DNA of 64,000 bases from DASPNH01 sp035626675 (GTDB lineage Bacteria; Desulfobacterota; Binatia; UBA1149; CAITLU01). Position 1 is the first letter of the stretch. Each line of letters begins with the position of its first letter. Of this stretch, positions 32,864-41,089 are shown in pieces. Made by a program: the position numbers and the translations under genes. Where the stretch lies: the NCBI GenBank assembly GCA_035626675.1, contig DASPNH010000127.1, positions 1-64,000 on the forward strand, in the 5' to 3' direction. The notes under the pieces were generated by a model. It did not search any database and was not told the origin of the DNA. It saw only the letters and a program-made list of their open reading frames with translations.

Positions 32864-33901
32864 TCAGCAGATTCGCGGCAACTGCTCGCCGGCGAGCATG
32901 CTCACCTGGCGGCTGGTGCCCAGCCGCGACGTCATCACCACCGCGCCCGCGTCCTCGCCCACGATCTCTCCGATGATGCTCGCCTCGCGCCCCTTCGGAT
33001 GGGAGCGCATGGCCGACAGCGCGCGTTCGGCATCGGCGCCGGGCACCACCGCCATGATGCGTCCCTCGCAAGCCACATGGAGCGGATCGAGGCCGAACAG
33101 CTCGCATGCCGCGCGCACCTCGGGCCGTACCGGAATCGCTTCCTCGCGGATGCGCACGCCCACTGCCGAGGCCACAGCGAGCTCGCACAGAGCGCTGGCC
33201 AGTCCGCCGCGAGTCGGGTCGCGCATGCAGCGGGTCCCGGCGCATGCTTCCAGCAGGTCGCTGCACAGGTCGTGCAGCGGCATCGTGTCGCTGGTCAGCT
33301 CGGTCGTGAACTGCAGCCCTTCGCGCACGGAGAGAATGGCGATGCCGTGATCGCCGATGGGCCCGGATACGAGGACCGCGTCTCCGGGGCGCGCCGCGCC
33401 GATCGACAACGTGCGCCCGTCGGGAACGATGCCGATGCCCGAGGTGATGATGAACGCCTGATCGCCCTTGCCCTTGTCGACGACCTTGGTATCGCCCGTG
33501 ACCAGCTCCACTCCCGCCTCGGAGCACGCGTCGCGCATCGAGGCGACGATCCTTTGCAAATCGTCGATGAGAAGCGACTCCTCCAGGATGAAGGCGGCGC
33601 AGAGATAGCGAGGGATGGCGCCGCCGACGGCCAGGTCGTTGACCGTGCCGTGAACGGCGAGCTTGCCGATGTCGCCGCCCGGAAAGAACAGCGGGCGCAC
33701 CACGAAGGAGTCGGTCGTGAACGCGATGCGAACCCCCTGGCCCACGTGCACCGTGGCCTGATCTTCGAGCCGCGCTAGAGTGGTGCCGCCGAACCCGCTG
33801 AGGAAGACACGCTGGATCAGTTCCGCCGACAGGCGGCCACCGGAGCCATGGCCCAGCAGGATGCGATCATGCGAGGAGACCGGCAGCGGGCACTCGATCA
33901 C
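32864..33901 (-). CDS. hypE: Hydrogenase maturation protein HypE
   Basis: 345-aa HypE, which accepts carbamoyl from HypF on its C-terminal cysteine and dehydrates it to a thiocyanate, the source of the active-site CN- ligands. The essential C-terminal PRIC is intact. The PurM-like ATPase body shows LLGHGSGGRLSAELI, TTDSFVVRPLFFPGGDIGKLAVHGTVNDLAVGGA and GDTKVVDKGKGD. GTG 33901 overlaps the stop of the SIS gene (GTGA). Confidence 0.96.
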   Translation of the reverse strand: MIECPLPVSSHDRILLGHGSGGRLSAELIQRVFLSGFGGTTLARLEDQATVHVGQGVRIAFTTDSFVVRPLFFPGGDIGKLAVHGTVNDLAVGGAIPRYLCAAFILEESLLIDDLQRIVASMRDACSEAGVELVTGDTKVVDKGKGDQAFIITSGIGIVPDGRTLSIGAARPGDAVLVSGPIGDHGIAILSVREGLQFTTELTSDTMPLHDLCSDLLEACAGTRCMRDPTRGGLASALCELAVASAVGVRIREEAIPVRPEVRAACELFGLDPLHVACEGRIMAVVPGADAERALSAMRSHPKGREASIIGEIVGEDAGAVVMTSRLGTSRQVSMLAGEQLPRIC

Positions 33902-34494
33902 AGGACGTCCTCCTCACCGCGGCTCATGTGGACGATGTCCCACAGGATGTGCAGCAGAGTCTGGTGCGACTCCTGAATGCGGTGAATGCTGAAGCTCGGC
34001 ACCACGAAGCAGAAGTCGCAGAACTCCAGCATGCGGCCACCGTCGCGTCCCGAGAAACCGACGGTGAGCATCCCGAGCTCGCGCGCGGCCTGGAGGCCGC
34101 GGTGGATGTTGGCGGACTGGCCGCTCGACGAGATCGCGAGCGCAATGTCGCCTGCGCGCGCGAGCAGGCGAAGCTGGTCGGCGAAGACGAGGCTGAACTG
34201 CTGGTCGTTGGCCGTCGCCGTCGTCAGGGCGGAACTGCTGCCGAGGCTGATGGCCGGCAGCGCCGGGCGCTTCTGGATGACCGGATGGACGAATTCGACG
34301 GCCAGATGCTCGGCATCGCAGGCGCTGCCGCCGTTGCCCATGACGAACAGGCGCGCCCCGCGATCGAACGCCGCTGCCATCTGGCAGCAGCACTCGGCGA
34401 TCTGCGGCGCGAGCTGCGTGAAGAACGCCTCCTTGGTCGCAGCGCTCTCGCGCGCCTTGCGACGTACGGCTTCGGCCAGCGTCGCAGCGGTCAT
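33898..34494 (-). CDS. SIS-domain phosphosugar isomerase-like protein (GmhA-like)
   Basis: 198-aa SIS protein similar to sedoheptulose-7-phosphate isomerase. Visible motifs: MGNGGSACDAEHLAVEFVHP (phosphosugar-binding loop), SLGSSSALTTATANDQ, and AISSSGQSANIHRGL. The HILWDIVHMS helix near the end carries Glu/His residues of the GmhA active site region. ATG 34494 overlaps the hypD stop (ATGA) and its own stop overlaps hypE, so it is co-translated with maturation genes. From memory, such isomerase genes recur in hyp operons of high-affinity hydrogenases, but a role in ligand synthesis is unproven. Confidence 0.88.
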   Translation of the reverse strand: MTAATLAEAVRRKARESAATKEAFFTQLAPQIAECCCQMAAAFDRGARLFVMGNGGSACDAEHLAVEFVHPVIQKRPALPAISLGSSSALTTATANDQQFSLVFADQLRLLARAGDIALAISSSGQSANIHRGLQAARELGMLTVGFSGRDGGRMLEFCDFCFVVPSFSIHRIQESHQTLLHILWDIVHMSRGEEDVL

Positions 34495-35585
34495 GGCGCA
34501 GCCGGCCTGCCGTAGCGATAGTATGCAGCGCACGCCCCTTCCGATGAGACCATCGTCGCCCCGAGCGGCGTCATGGGAGTGCAGGTGGATCCGTAGGCGG
34601 CGCAGTCCATCGGACGCTTGAGGCCGCGCAGCACCTGCCCGCTGATGCACTCGCGCGGCTCGGCAGGCACGATGGCTTCGACCTCGAAGCGTTGCTCCGC
34701 ATCCAGCTCGCGGTACTCATCGCTCAGCCGCAGCCCGCTCTTGGGAAGCAGCCCGATGCCTCGCCACTGGCGATCGCAAACCTCGAACACTTCCTGCAGG
34801 AGTCTGCGCGAGGCCGCATTGCCGCCGTCGCGAACCACGCGCGCGTACTGGTTCTCCACTCTGGCCTCGCCCTTTTCGAGCTGTCGCACCGCGCACAGCA
34901 CCCCTTCGAGCAGATCGACGGGCTCGAATCCCGTCACCACGATCGGCGTGCGGTAGCGCGCACAGATGGGCGCGTACTCGCTCGTGCCCATGACGGTACA
35001 GACGTGCCCGGGGCCGAGGAAGGCCTGCACCCTGTTGCCGGGCGCCTGAAGAATGAACGCCAGTGCTGGCGGCACCATCACGTGCGAGACCAGCAGACTG
35101 AAGTTTGCCAGCCTTCGCTGCCTGGCAAGCCACGCCGCCATGGCATGGGCCGGCGCGGTGGTTTCGAAACCGACGGCGAAGAAGACGACCTGCCGGTCCG
35201 GATGCTCCTCGGCCAGACGGACGGCATCCAGCGGCGAGTAGAGGATGCGGATATCGCTTCCGGAGGCCTTGAGCCGCAGCAGGTCGCCGCGCGAACCGGG
35301 GATCCGCAGCATGTCGCCGTAGGAGCAGAAGATCACTTCCGGCCGCGACGCGATATCGTGCGCCTTGTCGATCATCTCGAGCGAGGTCACGCACACCGGG
35401 CAGCCCGGGCCGTGCAGCAGCTCGATGCACTCGGGCAGGAGCTGGTCGAGCCCGTACTTGAGAATGGTGTGCGTCTGCCCGCCGCAAACCTCCATCAGCG
35501 TCCACCGGCGCGTCGCGGCGCGCTGGATCGCGTCCGCGAGCCGGCGCGCGGTGGGACCGTCGCGATACTCGTCGACGAACCTCAT
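34491..35585 (-). CDS. hypD: Hydrogenase maturation protein HypD
   Basis: 364-aa iron-sulfur scaffold on which the Fe(CN)2CO group is assembled with HypC. Motifs: CGGQTHT (about residue 34), GPGCPVC (about 62), VGFETTAP, and a C-terminal [4Fe-4S] region with ECISGQVLRGLKRPMDC and STCTPMTPLG. ATG 35585 overlaps the hypC stop (ATGA). Length is normal for the family. Confidence 0.96.
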   Translation of the reverse strand: MRFVDEYRDGPTARRLADAIQRAATRRWTLMEVCGGQTHTILKYGLDQLLPECIELLHGPGCPVCVTSLEMIDKAHDIASRPEVIFCSYGDMLRIPGSRGDLLRLKASGSDIRILYSPLDAVRLAEEHPDRQVVFFAVGFETTAPAHAMAAWLARQRRLANFSLLVSHVMVPPALAFILQAPGNRVQAFLGPGHVCTVMGTSEYAPICARYRTPIVVTGFEPVDLLEGVLCAVRQLEKGEARVENQYARVVRDGGNAASRRLLQEVFEVCDRQWRGIGLLPKSGLRLSDEYRELDAEQRFEVEAIVPAEPRECISGQVLRGLKRPMDCAAYGSTCTPMTPLGATMVSSEGACAAYYRYGRPAAP

Positions 35586-35833
35586 TCGGCCAACTTCTCG
35601 AAGCCGTCCATTTCGTCGAGCTCGCGCATCAATGCGAAGATCCTGTTCGCCTCCTCCTCGTCGATGCGAGACAGCGCGAATCCGACGTGCACCAGCACGT
35701 ACTCTCCCGGCTGCGTCTCGGGAACGTGCTCCAGGCAGACGCTGCGGCACACACCTCCGAAGTCGACCACCGCCGTGAGCAGCTCGCGCTCGCGCCTGAC
35801 CTCGAGCACCTTTGCCGGGACGCCGAGACACAT
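35582..35833 (-). CDS. hypC: Hydrogenase maturation chaperone HypC
   Basis: 83-aa HypC/HupF family chaperone. It starts MCLGVPAKV; Cys2 coordinates the Fe(CN)2CO precursor between HypD and the large subunit. HVGFALSRIDEEEAN near residues 48-63 is the family helix region. Its ATG shares one base with the hypF stop (TAATG). Confidence 0.95.
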   Translation of the reverse strand: MCLGVPAKVLEVRRERELLTAVVDFGGVCRSVCLEHVPETQPGEYVLVHVGFALSRIDEEEANRIFALMRELDEMDGFEKLAE

Positions 35834-38262
35834 TATGCGATCTCCCCGAGGACTGCCGCTGCGACCGCGAGCTGTCCGAGCGAAAGCCCGCCATCATTGG
35901 CAGGGACGCGCCTGTGCGTGTGCACGCGCACTCCGGTCATTTCGAGCCTGCGCTCGGCCATCTCCAGAAGCAGAACGTTTTGAAAAACCCCGCCCGTCAG
36001 CACGACGTCCTCTATGCCCGTCTGGTGCCGAAGACGAGCCACGACGGAGGCGATGACGTCTGCGAGCGTGGTATGAAACCTCCGAGCTAGCTGTGCTTTG
36101 GGGATGTCGTTGCTGACGCCCTGCATCATGGCTCGGAAGAGTGGTCGGGTATCGACGACAATCGCGCCGTCGTCGCCACTGATCCCGAACGGGAAGGCAG
36201 CCTCGTCGTCGGCTGCGGCTGCCAGCCATTCCAGCTCCATCGCGGCCTGCCCCTCATACGTAACCTCGCGGCGCACTCGCAGCAGCGCAGCAGCCGCGTC
36301 GAACAGCCGTCCCACGCTGGAGGTAACCGGCGAATGCATTCCCGTGCGGATCATCGTGCGCACGTTGCCGAGGAGCTGACCAGGCAGATCGGCGAATTGC
36401 CGCTCCGGCTCCTGACCGCAATCCATCAGGTGCGCGACCGCTACGCGCCACGGCTGGCGAGCTGCCTGATCGCCGCCGGCCAGGCGCACCGGTCGCATAT
36501 GCGCCGCACGCCGGAAGCCTCGATAGTCGCCGACCAGGAACTCGCCTCCCCACAGCGTGCCGTCGCTGCCGTAGCCGGTCCCGTCGAATGCGACCGCAAT
36601 GACGGGACCGGCCAGGCCGTTCTCGGCCATGCAGCTCGCCATGTGCGCGTGATGGTGTTGCACCGCGACGATGTGCAGGTCCGGACTGCGGCTCTTGCGC
36701 TCCAGTGCGTAGCGGGTCGTGGCGTAATCGGGATGCAGGTCGCGGACCAGAAGCTGCGGCTCGAAATCGAACAGCGCTTCGTAGTGCGCCACCGACTCGC
36801 GAAATGCGCGAAAGGCGCTCCAGTCCCCGAGATCACCGAGATGATGGCTGAGGACCACCGTACGGCTTCGCGCCATGGCAAAGGTATTCTTGAGATGCCC
36901 GCCGAGCGCGAGGATCGGCCGCGGACACGACATCGGCAGGAACACCGGTTCCGGCGCGTGGCCTCGTGATCGCCGCAGGATGGAAGGCCGACCGCGGACG
37001 ATGCGAGCGACGGAATCGTCGCATCGAACACGAATGGGACGATCGTGCGACAGGAAGCCGTCGGCGATGCCGCGCAGGCGCCGTCGCGCGTCCAGGTCCT
37101 GGTAGGCAATGGGCTCGTCGCACAGGTTCGCGCTGGTCAGGACGAGGGGCCGGCCTGCTTCCTGCATCAGCAAAGTGTGCAGCGGCGTGTAGGGCAGCAT
37201 GAGGCCGAGCAGCGGATTGCCCGGCGCGACCGCGGCAGCGATTCCGGACCCGTCGCGGCGCCGAAGAAGTACGATCGGCCGGCGCGGAGACGAAAGCAGC
37301 TCGGCTTCGTCCGCGGACACGTGACACGACCGCCGTGCCGCTTCGAGGTCCGCCACCATCACGGCAAAGGCTTTGTCGTCCCTGTGCTTGCGTGCTCGCA
37401 GCCTCTGCGTGGCGGTCTCGCTCGTCGCATCGCAGGCCAGATGGAAGCCTCCCAGTCCCTTGACCGCGACGACACTTCCCGACAGCAGCAGCTGACGGCA
37501 CCAGCTGATCGGCGAGGACGACAGTGGGCGACCTTCGCTGTCGTGTGCGACCAGACGAGGGCCGCACGCCGGACATGCGATGGCCTGCGCATGAAACCGT
37601 CGCGCGTAAGGATCGTCGTACTCGCTCCTGCAATCTCCGCACATGGGGAACCCGGCCATGGTGGTATTGGGCCGGTCGTAGGGCGGACGGCACAGGATCG
37701 TGAAACGCGGACCGCAGTGCGCGCAGTTGAGGAAGGGATAGCCGTAGCGCCGGTCGCCGCGAGCCGACAGTTCCTCGAGGCAGGCGTCGCACGTGGCGAC
37801 ATCGGCGGAGTAATGGCGCTCTCCGCTGCGGTCGCAGCCTTCACTGTCGGCGATTACGAACTCGCGCGAACCTCGCGCCGCAAGCGTCTCGGTCTCCATA
37901 CGCTCGATGCGCGCGAGCGAGGGACAGTCGGAAACCACCAGATCCTCGAAGGAGGCAACCGCGGCGGCCTCGCCTTCGACTTCGATCAGGACGCCGTCGA
38001 TGCAGTTGCGGACGAAGCCGCTCACCCCGAGCCTGCCCGCCAGCGCGAAGACGAAAGGCCGAAATCCGACGCCTTGAACGATGCCGCGCACGAAGATGGA
38101 GCGCCGCCCCAACACGTGGCGCGGCGTGGGAACGGCAATCCCCGTCGGTCGCGCTACCGCGATGCTCGTGCAGTCCGTTTCGGAGGCGGTCGTCTCCGCG
38201 GTCACCGGCGTGCCAACGCTCGTCGTCTGCCCTTGCCGCGCAGTCTCGTACCTACCGGGCAT
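35833..38262 (-). CDS. hypF: Carbamoyltransferase HypF
   Basis: 809-aa HypF, first gene of the operon, converting carbamoyl phosphate to a carbamoyl-adenylate and transferring it to HypE. Domains: acylphosphatase (about 55-140; VRGIVQGVGFRPFV), two zinc fingers (CDACLEEL ... CAHCGPRF and CGDC ... CPACGPR), a YrdC-like domain (about 240-420; KGLGGFHLACDA), and a Kae1-like carbamoyltransferase (about 430-809; VQHHHAHMASCM and GGVFQNVLL). The first 50 residues are Thr-rich and unlike the family, so the true start may be the GTG near residue 50. The 194-bp region upstream must hold the operon promoter; I could not recognise one. Confidence 0.95.
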   Translation of the reverse strand: MPGRYETARQGQTTSVGTPVTAETTASETDCTSIAVARPTGIAVPTPRHVLGRRSIFVRGIVQGVGFRPFVFALAGRLGVSGFVRNCIDGVLIEVEGEAAAVASFEDLVVSDCPSLARIERMETETLAARGSREFVIADSEGCDRSGERHYSADVATCDACLEELSARGDRRYGYPFLNCAHCGPRFTILCRPPYDRPNTTMAGFPMCGDCRSEYDDPYARRFHAQAIACPACGPRLVAHDSEGRPLSSSPISWCRQLLLSGSVVAVKGLGGFHLACDATSETATQRLRARKHRDDKAFAVMVADLEAARRSCHVSADEAELLSSPRRPIVLLRRRDGSGIAAAVAPGNPLLGLMLPYTPLHTLLMQEAGRPLVLTSANLCDEPIAYQDLDARRRLRGIADGFLSHDRPIRVRCDDSVARIVRGRPSILRRSRGHAPEPVFLPMSCPRPILALGGHLKNTFAMARSRTVVLSHHLGDLGDWSAFRAFRESVAHYEALFDFEPQLLVRDLHPDYATTRYALERKSRSPDLHIVAVQHHHAHMASCMAENGLAGPVIAVAFDGTGYGSDGTLWGGEFLVGDYRGFRRAAHMRPVRLAGGDQAARQPWRVAVAHLMDCGQEPERQFADLPGQLLGNVRTMIRTGMHSPVTSSVGRLFDAAAALLRVRREVTYEGQAAMELEWLAAAADDEAAFPFGISGDDGAIVVDTRPLFRAMMQGVSNDIPKAQLARRFHTTLADVIASVVARLRHQTGIEDVVLTGGVFQNVLLLEMAERRLEMTGVRVHTHRRVPANDGGLSLGQLAVAAAVLGEIA

Positions 38263-38456
38263 GGCGAGGGCCTAGCTATGCGCGGCTTTCCTCCATGGCA
38301 AGGCGAAAAGCCGTCCTCGCGCCGATCAGCGCGCCGCTGCGTCAGCCAAGGCCTCGGTGCGACGAGCGTCGCGCTGGCGGCCGTTGCCGGGGTGGTCGGC
38401 CGGATCGCCGGCGGTTTGCTGCCACGCCGGGGCTCGTGACGATGTCTGCTCCGAAA

Positions 38457-38939
38457 TCAGCCGCGGTGCGCGGCTTCGATGGCGGCGATGTCGATCTTTC
38501 CCATGTGCATCATCGCTTCGAAGGCGCGAGCTGCAGCGGCGCCATCGGGATCGTTGATCGCCCTGGTCAATGCGATCGGCGTGATCTGCCAGCTCAGTCC
38601 CCACTTGTCCTTGCACCAGCCGCACGCACTTTCCTGCCCTCCGTTGCCGACGATCGCGTTCCAGTAGCGGTCCGTTTCGGCCTGGTCGGTGGTGGCAACC
38701 TGAAAGGAGAAGGCCTCGGTGTGCCGGAACTCGGGGCCGCCGTTGAGCCCGAGGCACGGGATTCCGAGCACCGTGAACTCGACCGTCAGCACGTCGCCTT
38801 TCTTGCCGGCAGGGTAGTTGCCGGGTGCACGATGGACCGCGATCACTGACGAATCCGGAAAGGTCTCGGCGTAGAAACGCGCGGCTTCTTCGGCGTCCCC
38901 GTCATACCAGAGACAGATCGTGTTCTTTGCAGGGGTCAT
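38457..38939 (-). CDS. VOC family protein (PhnB-like)
   Basis: 160-aa vicinal-oxygen-chelate fold protein of the PhnB/3-demethylubiquinone methyltransferase-like group. It starts MTPAKNTICLWYDGDAEEAARFYAETFPDS and contains VLTVEFTVLGIPCLGLNGGPEF, ACGWCKDKWGLSWQITP and MMHMGKIDIAAIEAA, all typical. ATG 38939 is preferred over an upstream open frame. The function of this group is not established. It lies 194 bp upstream of hypF in the same direction and may be a separate unit. Confidence 0.88.
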   Translation of the reverse strand: MTPAKNTICLWYDGDAEEAARFYAETFPDSSVIAVHRAPGNYPAGKKGDVLTVEFTVLGIPCLGLNGGPEFRHTEAFSFQVATTDQAETDRYWNAIVGNGGQESACGWCKDKWGLSWQITPIALTRAINDPDGAAAARAFEAMMHMGKIDIAAIEAAHRG

Positions 38940-39075
38940 CGTTTCACCAACTCCATGATCGTTGCGCTGTTTGACGCGTGTGTTCGGCCAGGCCACCTGC
39001 CGCACGCATGGCCTTGATCGACCCGATGGCGGACCCGCTTCGAGATCCTCGTCAGGCTGCTCGAGCAGCGCTACC

Positions 39076-40950
39076 TCAAGGTGCCACGATATCCAGCAGA
39101 TCGGCGATCGTCTCGCCTATGAGGTGAGTGGCTGCACCGAGCTCTCCGGACATCTGGCAATCCGGTCCGCTGTCCGCCTTGATCCACGCCGCGACCAGCT
39201 TGTCGGCGGCCTTGGCAATGCACTGCTGGCTCGGGTCGACGCCTTTCTTGATCGCTTTCGAGTGACACTTGAGCTGACCGGCGGCGTTCTTGCCCGCAGC
39301 GCGCAGCTTGGCCGACGTGCACAGGCTCGGGCCCGGGCCGGTCTGCAGCAGCGCGGGCAGGTCGGATGAAGCTGCGCCGTCGAACTGGTCCACGCTCGCC
39401 TGCACCGCGGCCAGCTCCGCCTCGGTGAGACAATCGCCGTCGTAGAGCTTCGCCCACGCGCTCGCGAGCTTGTCCGACGCCTTCGTGAAGCACTCGGATT
39501 CGGGAGCCTCGCCCGCTTTGACCGCAGTCGCGTGGCACTTGGCGAACGAGGAGCTGATCTTGGCGATTGCACGCAGCTGCTTCGATGTGCATTTGCTGAG
39601 CGGCGGCGGCGCGTTCGCGATCTCGACCGAATCCGTGCCGGCGTCCGTGGTTCCGACCTTGGCCTGAACCGTGGTCGTCCAGGGGCCATCGCCGGCGAGC
39701 GTCATTCGGAAGCACAGACCGAGCGGCCCCACGGGCGTCCTCGCGTACGAGGTCTGGGCCGAACCGAAGTGCGAGGGGTGTGCGATGAAGTCCAGCGTAC
39801 CCGTGCTGCCAACCGCGGGCAGCTCTGCCGAGTTGCCCTGGCCCACCGAGGAGCCGGGCAGAACGCAGTCCGGGTGTTCGATCAGTCCGCCGTAAACGGC
39901 GCCCGGCGGCAGGGTCACGTGAAAGGAGTCGATCCACGTATTCGTGGGGTCCGGAGCCGACAGGAACGCGCGAACGACAACCTCTTCGCCCGGGTCCGCC
40001 GATGCCGGCTCGGAGACGACCGTCATGGACAATGGATTGTGCGGCGCCGGAAAGCTCTGGTCGGCCGGCGTGGATTCGACGGAACCGTAATTGCCCGAGT
40101 ACTTGTAGTTGAAGCCCGCCGCATGAGTCGCGGCCAGCGGCAGGACATTGGTCCCGGTGCCGGTCGAGCACAGCGTGCGGTATTCGTAGCGCATGACGAC
40201 CTGGTTGCCCGATCCGGCCTGAGACGAAGCAGCCTGGAACACCAGCTCCGAAACCGAGGCCTCCGGCACCGCGTCCAGCTCTGAGGACAGGACGGTGGCG
40301 CCGACCAGCTCATGGCAGCCCGCGTCGAAGTCCGCGTTGCCCGCAGGCTGGAAGTGGATGACGTCTCCGGTGCTGATGCTCCCGAATTCGTACGTCACCT
40401 CGTGAAAGGAGATCTGTCCGAGCGCACGCGACCCATCGGGCACGTCGCTGGCCAGGATCTGCCCGCCGGCGATGGCAGGGATGCCCGAGCGGGTCGTCAG
40501 CACGTCGCTGCTGGGGACCGTGCCGGGCTCAGCGTCGGCGGCCGTGACCTCGCTCGTCCAGGGACTGAGCACGGTGCAGGGATACTGGACGTGCCAGGTA
40601 ACGCGCTTGGCCTCGCTGTCCCCGAAGTTGCCGAGGTATTTGGTGGCGACGTCGCCGCCCGCCAGTGAGAACCCGGACACGAAGCCGCCGAGAGTCGCCG
40701 AAACCCCGGCCAGGGGTGCACCGGAGGTGTTCGCGATTTCATAGCCGATCCGGGCCGTTCTCGGACCGGCGGTACAGGGCATGTTCGCGTCGAGGATCAG
40801 GTCGGCGTCGGTGAACATCGTGATGGCGACGTCGCCGGGCGAGAGGGCGTAACTGGTGGCGACGCCGAAGAAGACGGGGATTGCCAGTGTGAAAAAGTGG
40901 CCAGCAAGGCGGTGGAGCCTGCAGGAACGAAGAACCGACGAGTCGCGCAT
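39076..40950 (-). CDS. Large secreted protein with C-terminal Cys-rich tandem repeats
   Basis: 624-aa exported protein. Signal peptide: Arg/His-rich n-region then FFTLAIPVFFGVATSYALS (cleavage near residue 38). The body (about 40-490) is beta-rich and contains DUF11-like segments (ARIGYEIANTSGAPLAGVSATL). The C terminus has two similar helical repeats (about 500-555 and 570-624). They begin CTSKQLRAIAKISSSFAKCH and CTSAKLRAAGKNAAGQLKCH respectively, and each has a third Cys in ECFTKASDKL or QCIAKAADKL. ATG 40950 has GGAGGGG upstream. Function unknown; surface display or adhesion is a guess. Confidence 0.78.
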   Translation of the reverse strand: MRDSSVLRSCRLHRLAGHFFTLAIPVFFGVATSYALSPGDVAITMFTDADLILDANMPCTAGPRTARIGYEIANTSGAPLAGVSATLGGFVSGFSLAGGDVATKYLGNFGDSEAKRVTWHVQYPCTVLSPWTSEVTAADAEPGTVPSSDVLTTRSGIPAIAGGQILASDVPDGSRALGQISFHEVTYEFGSISTGDVIHFQPAGNADFDAGCHELVGATVLSSELDAVPEASVSELVFQAASSQAGSGNQVVMRYEYRTLCSTGTGTNVLPLAATHAAGFNYKYSGNYGSVESTPADQSFPAPHNPLSMTVVSEPASADPGEEVVVRAFLSAPDPTNTWIDSFHVTLPPGAVYGGLIEHPDCVLPGSSVGQGNSAELPAVGSTGTLDFIAHPSHFGSAQTSYARTPVGPLGLCFRMTLAGDGPWTTTVQAKVGTTDAGTDSVEIANAPPPLSKCTSKQLRAIAKISSSFAKCHATAVKAGEAPESECFTKASDKLASAWAKLYDGDCLTEAELAAVQASVDQFDGAASSDLPALLQTGPGPSLCTSAKLRAAGKNAAGQLKCHSKAIKKGVDPSQQCIAKAADKLVAAWIKADSGPDCQMSGELGAATHLIGETIADLLDIVAP

Positions 40951-41089
40951 CAACCCCTCCGAACCGGTTCGATCACTGTGGAGGCGGGGCAGGTTAGAGC
41001 GCCACGCGGGTCGCGTCAACGCCGTTGCGGGGCGATGCGTACCGGCGCTCGTCGCGACGCCGAGACGCAGCGAGCGCTACCGAAAGCCG

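Noticed and set aside
35833..38439. Large plus-strand frames opposite hypF
   Set aside because: No recognisable domains and the minus strand encodes all HypF domains.
38263..38456. Sigma-54 promoter upstream of hypF
   Set aside because: No good TGGCAC-N5-TTGC match could be found on the minus strand; nearest GG/GC spacings are wrong.
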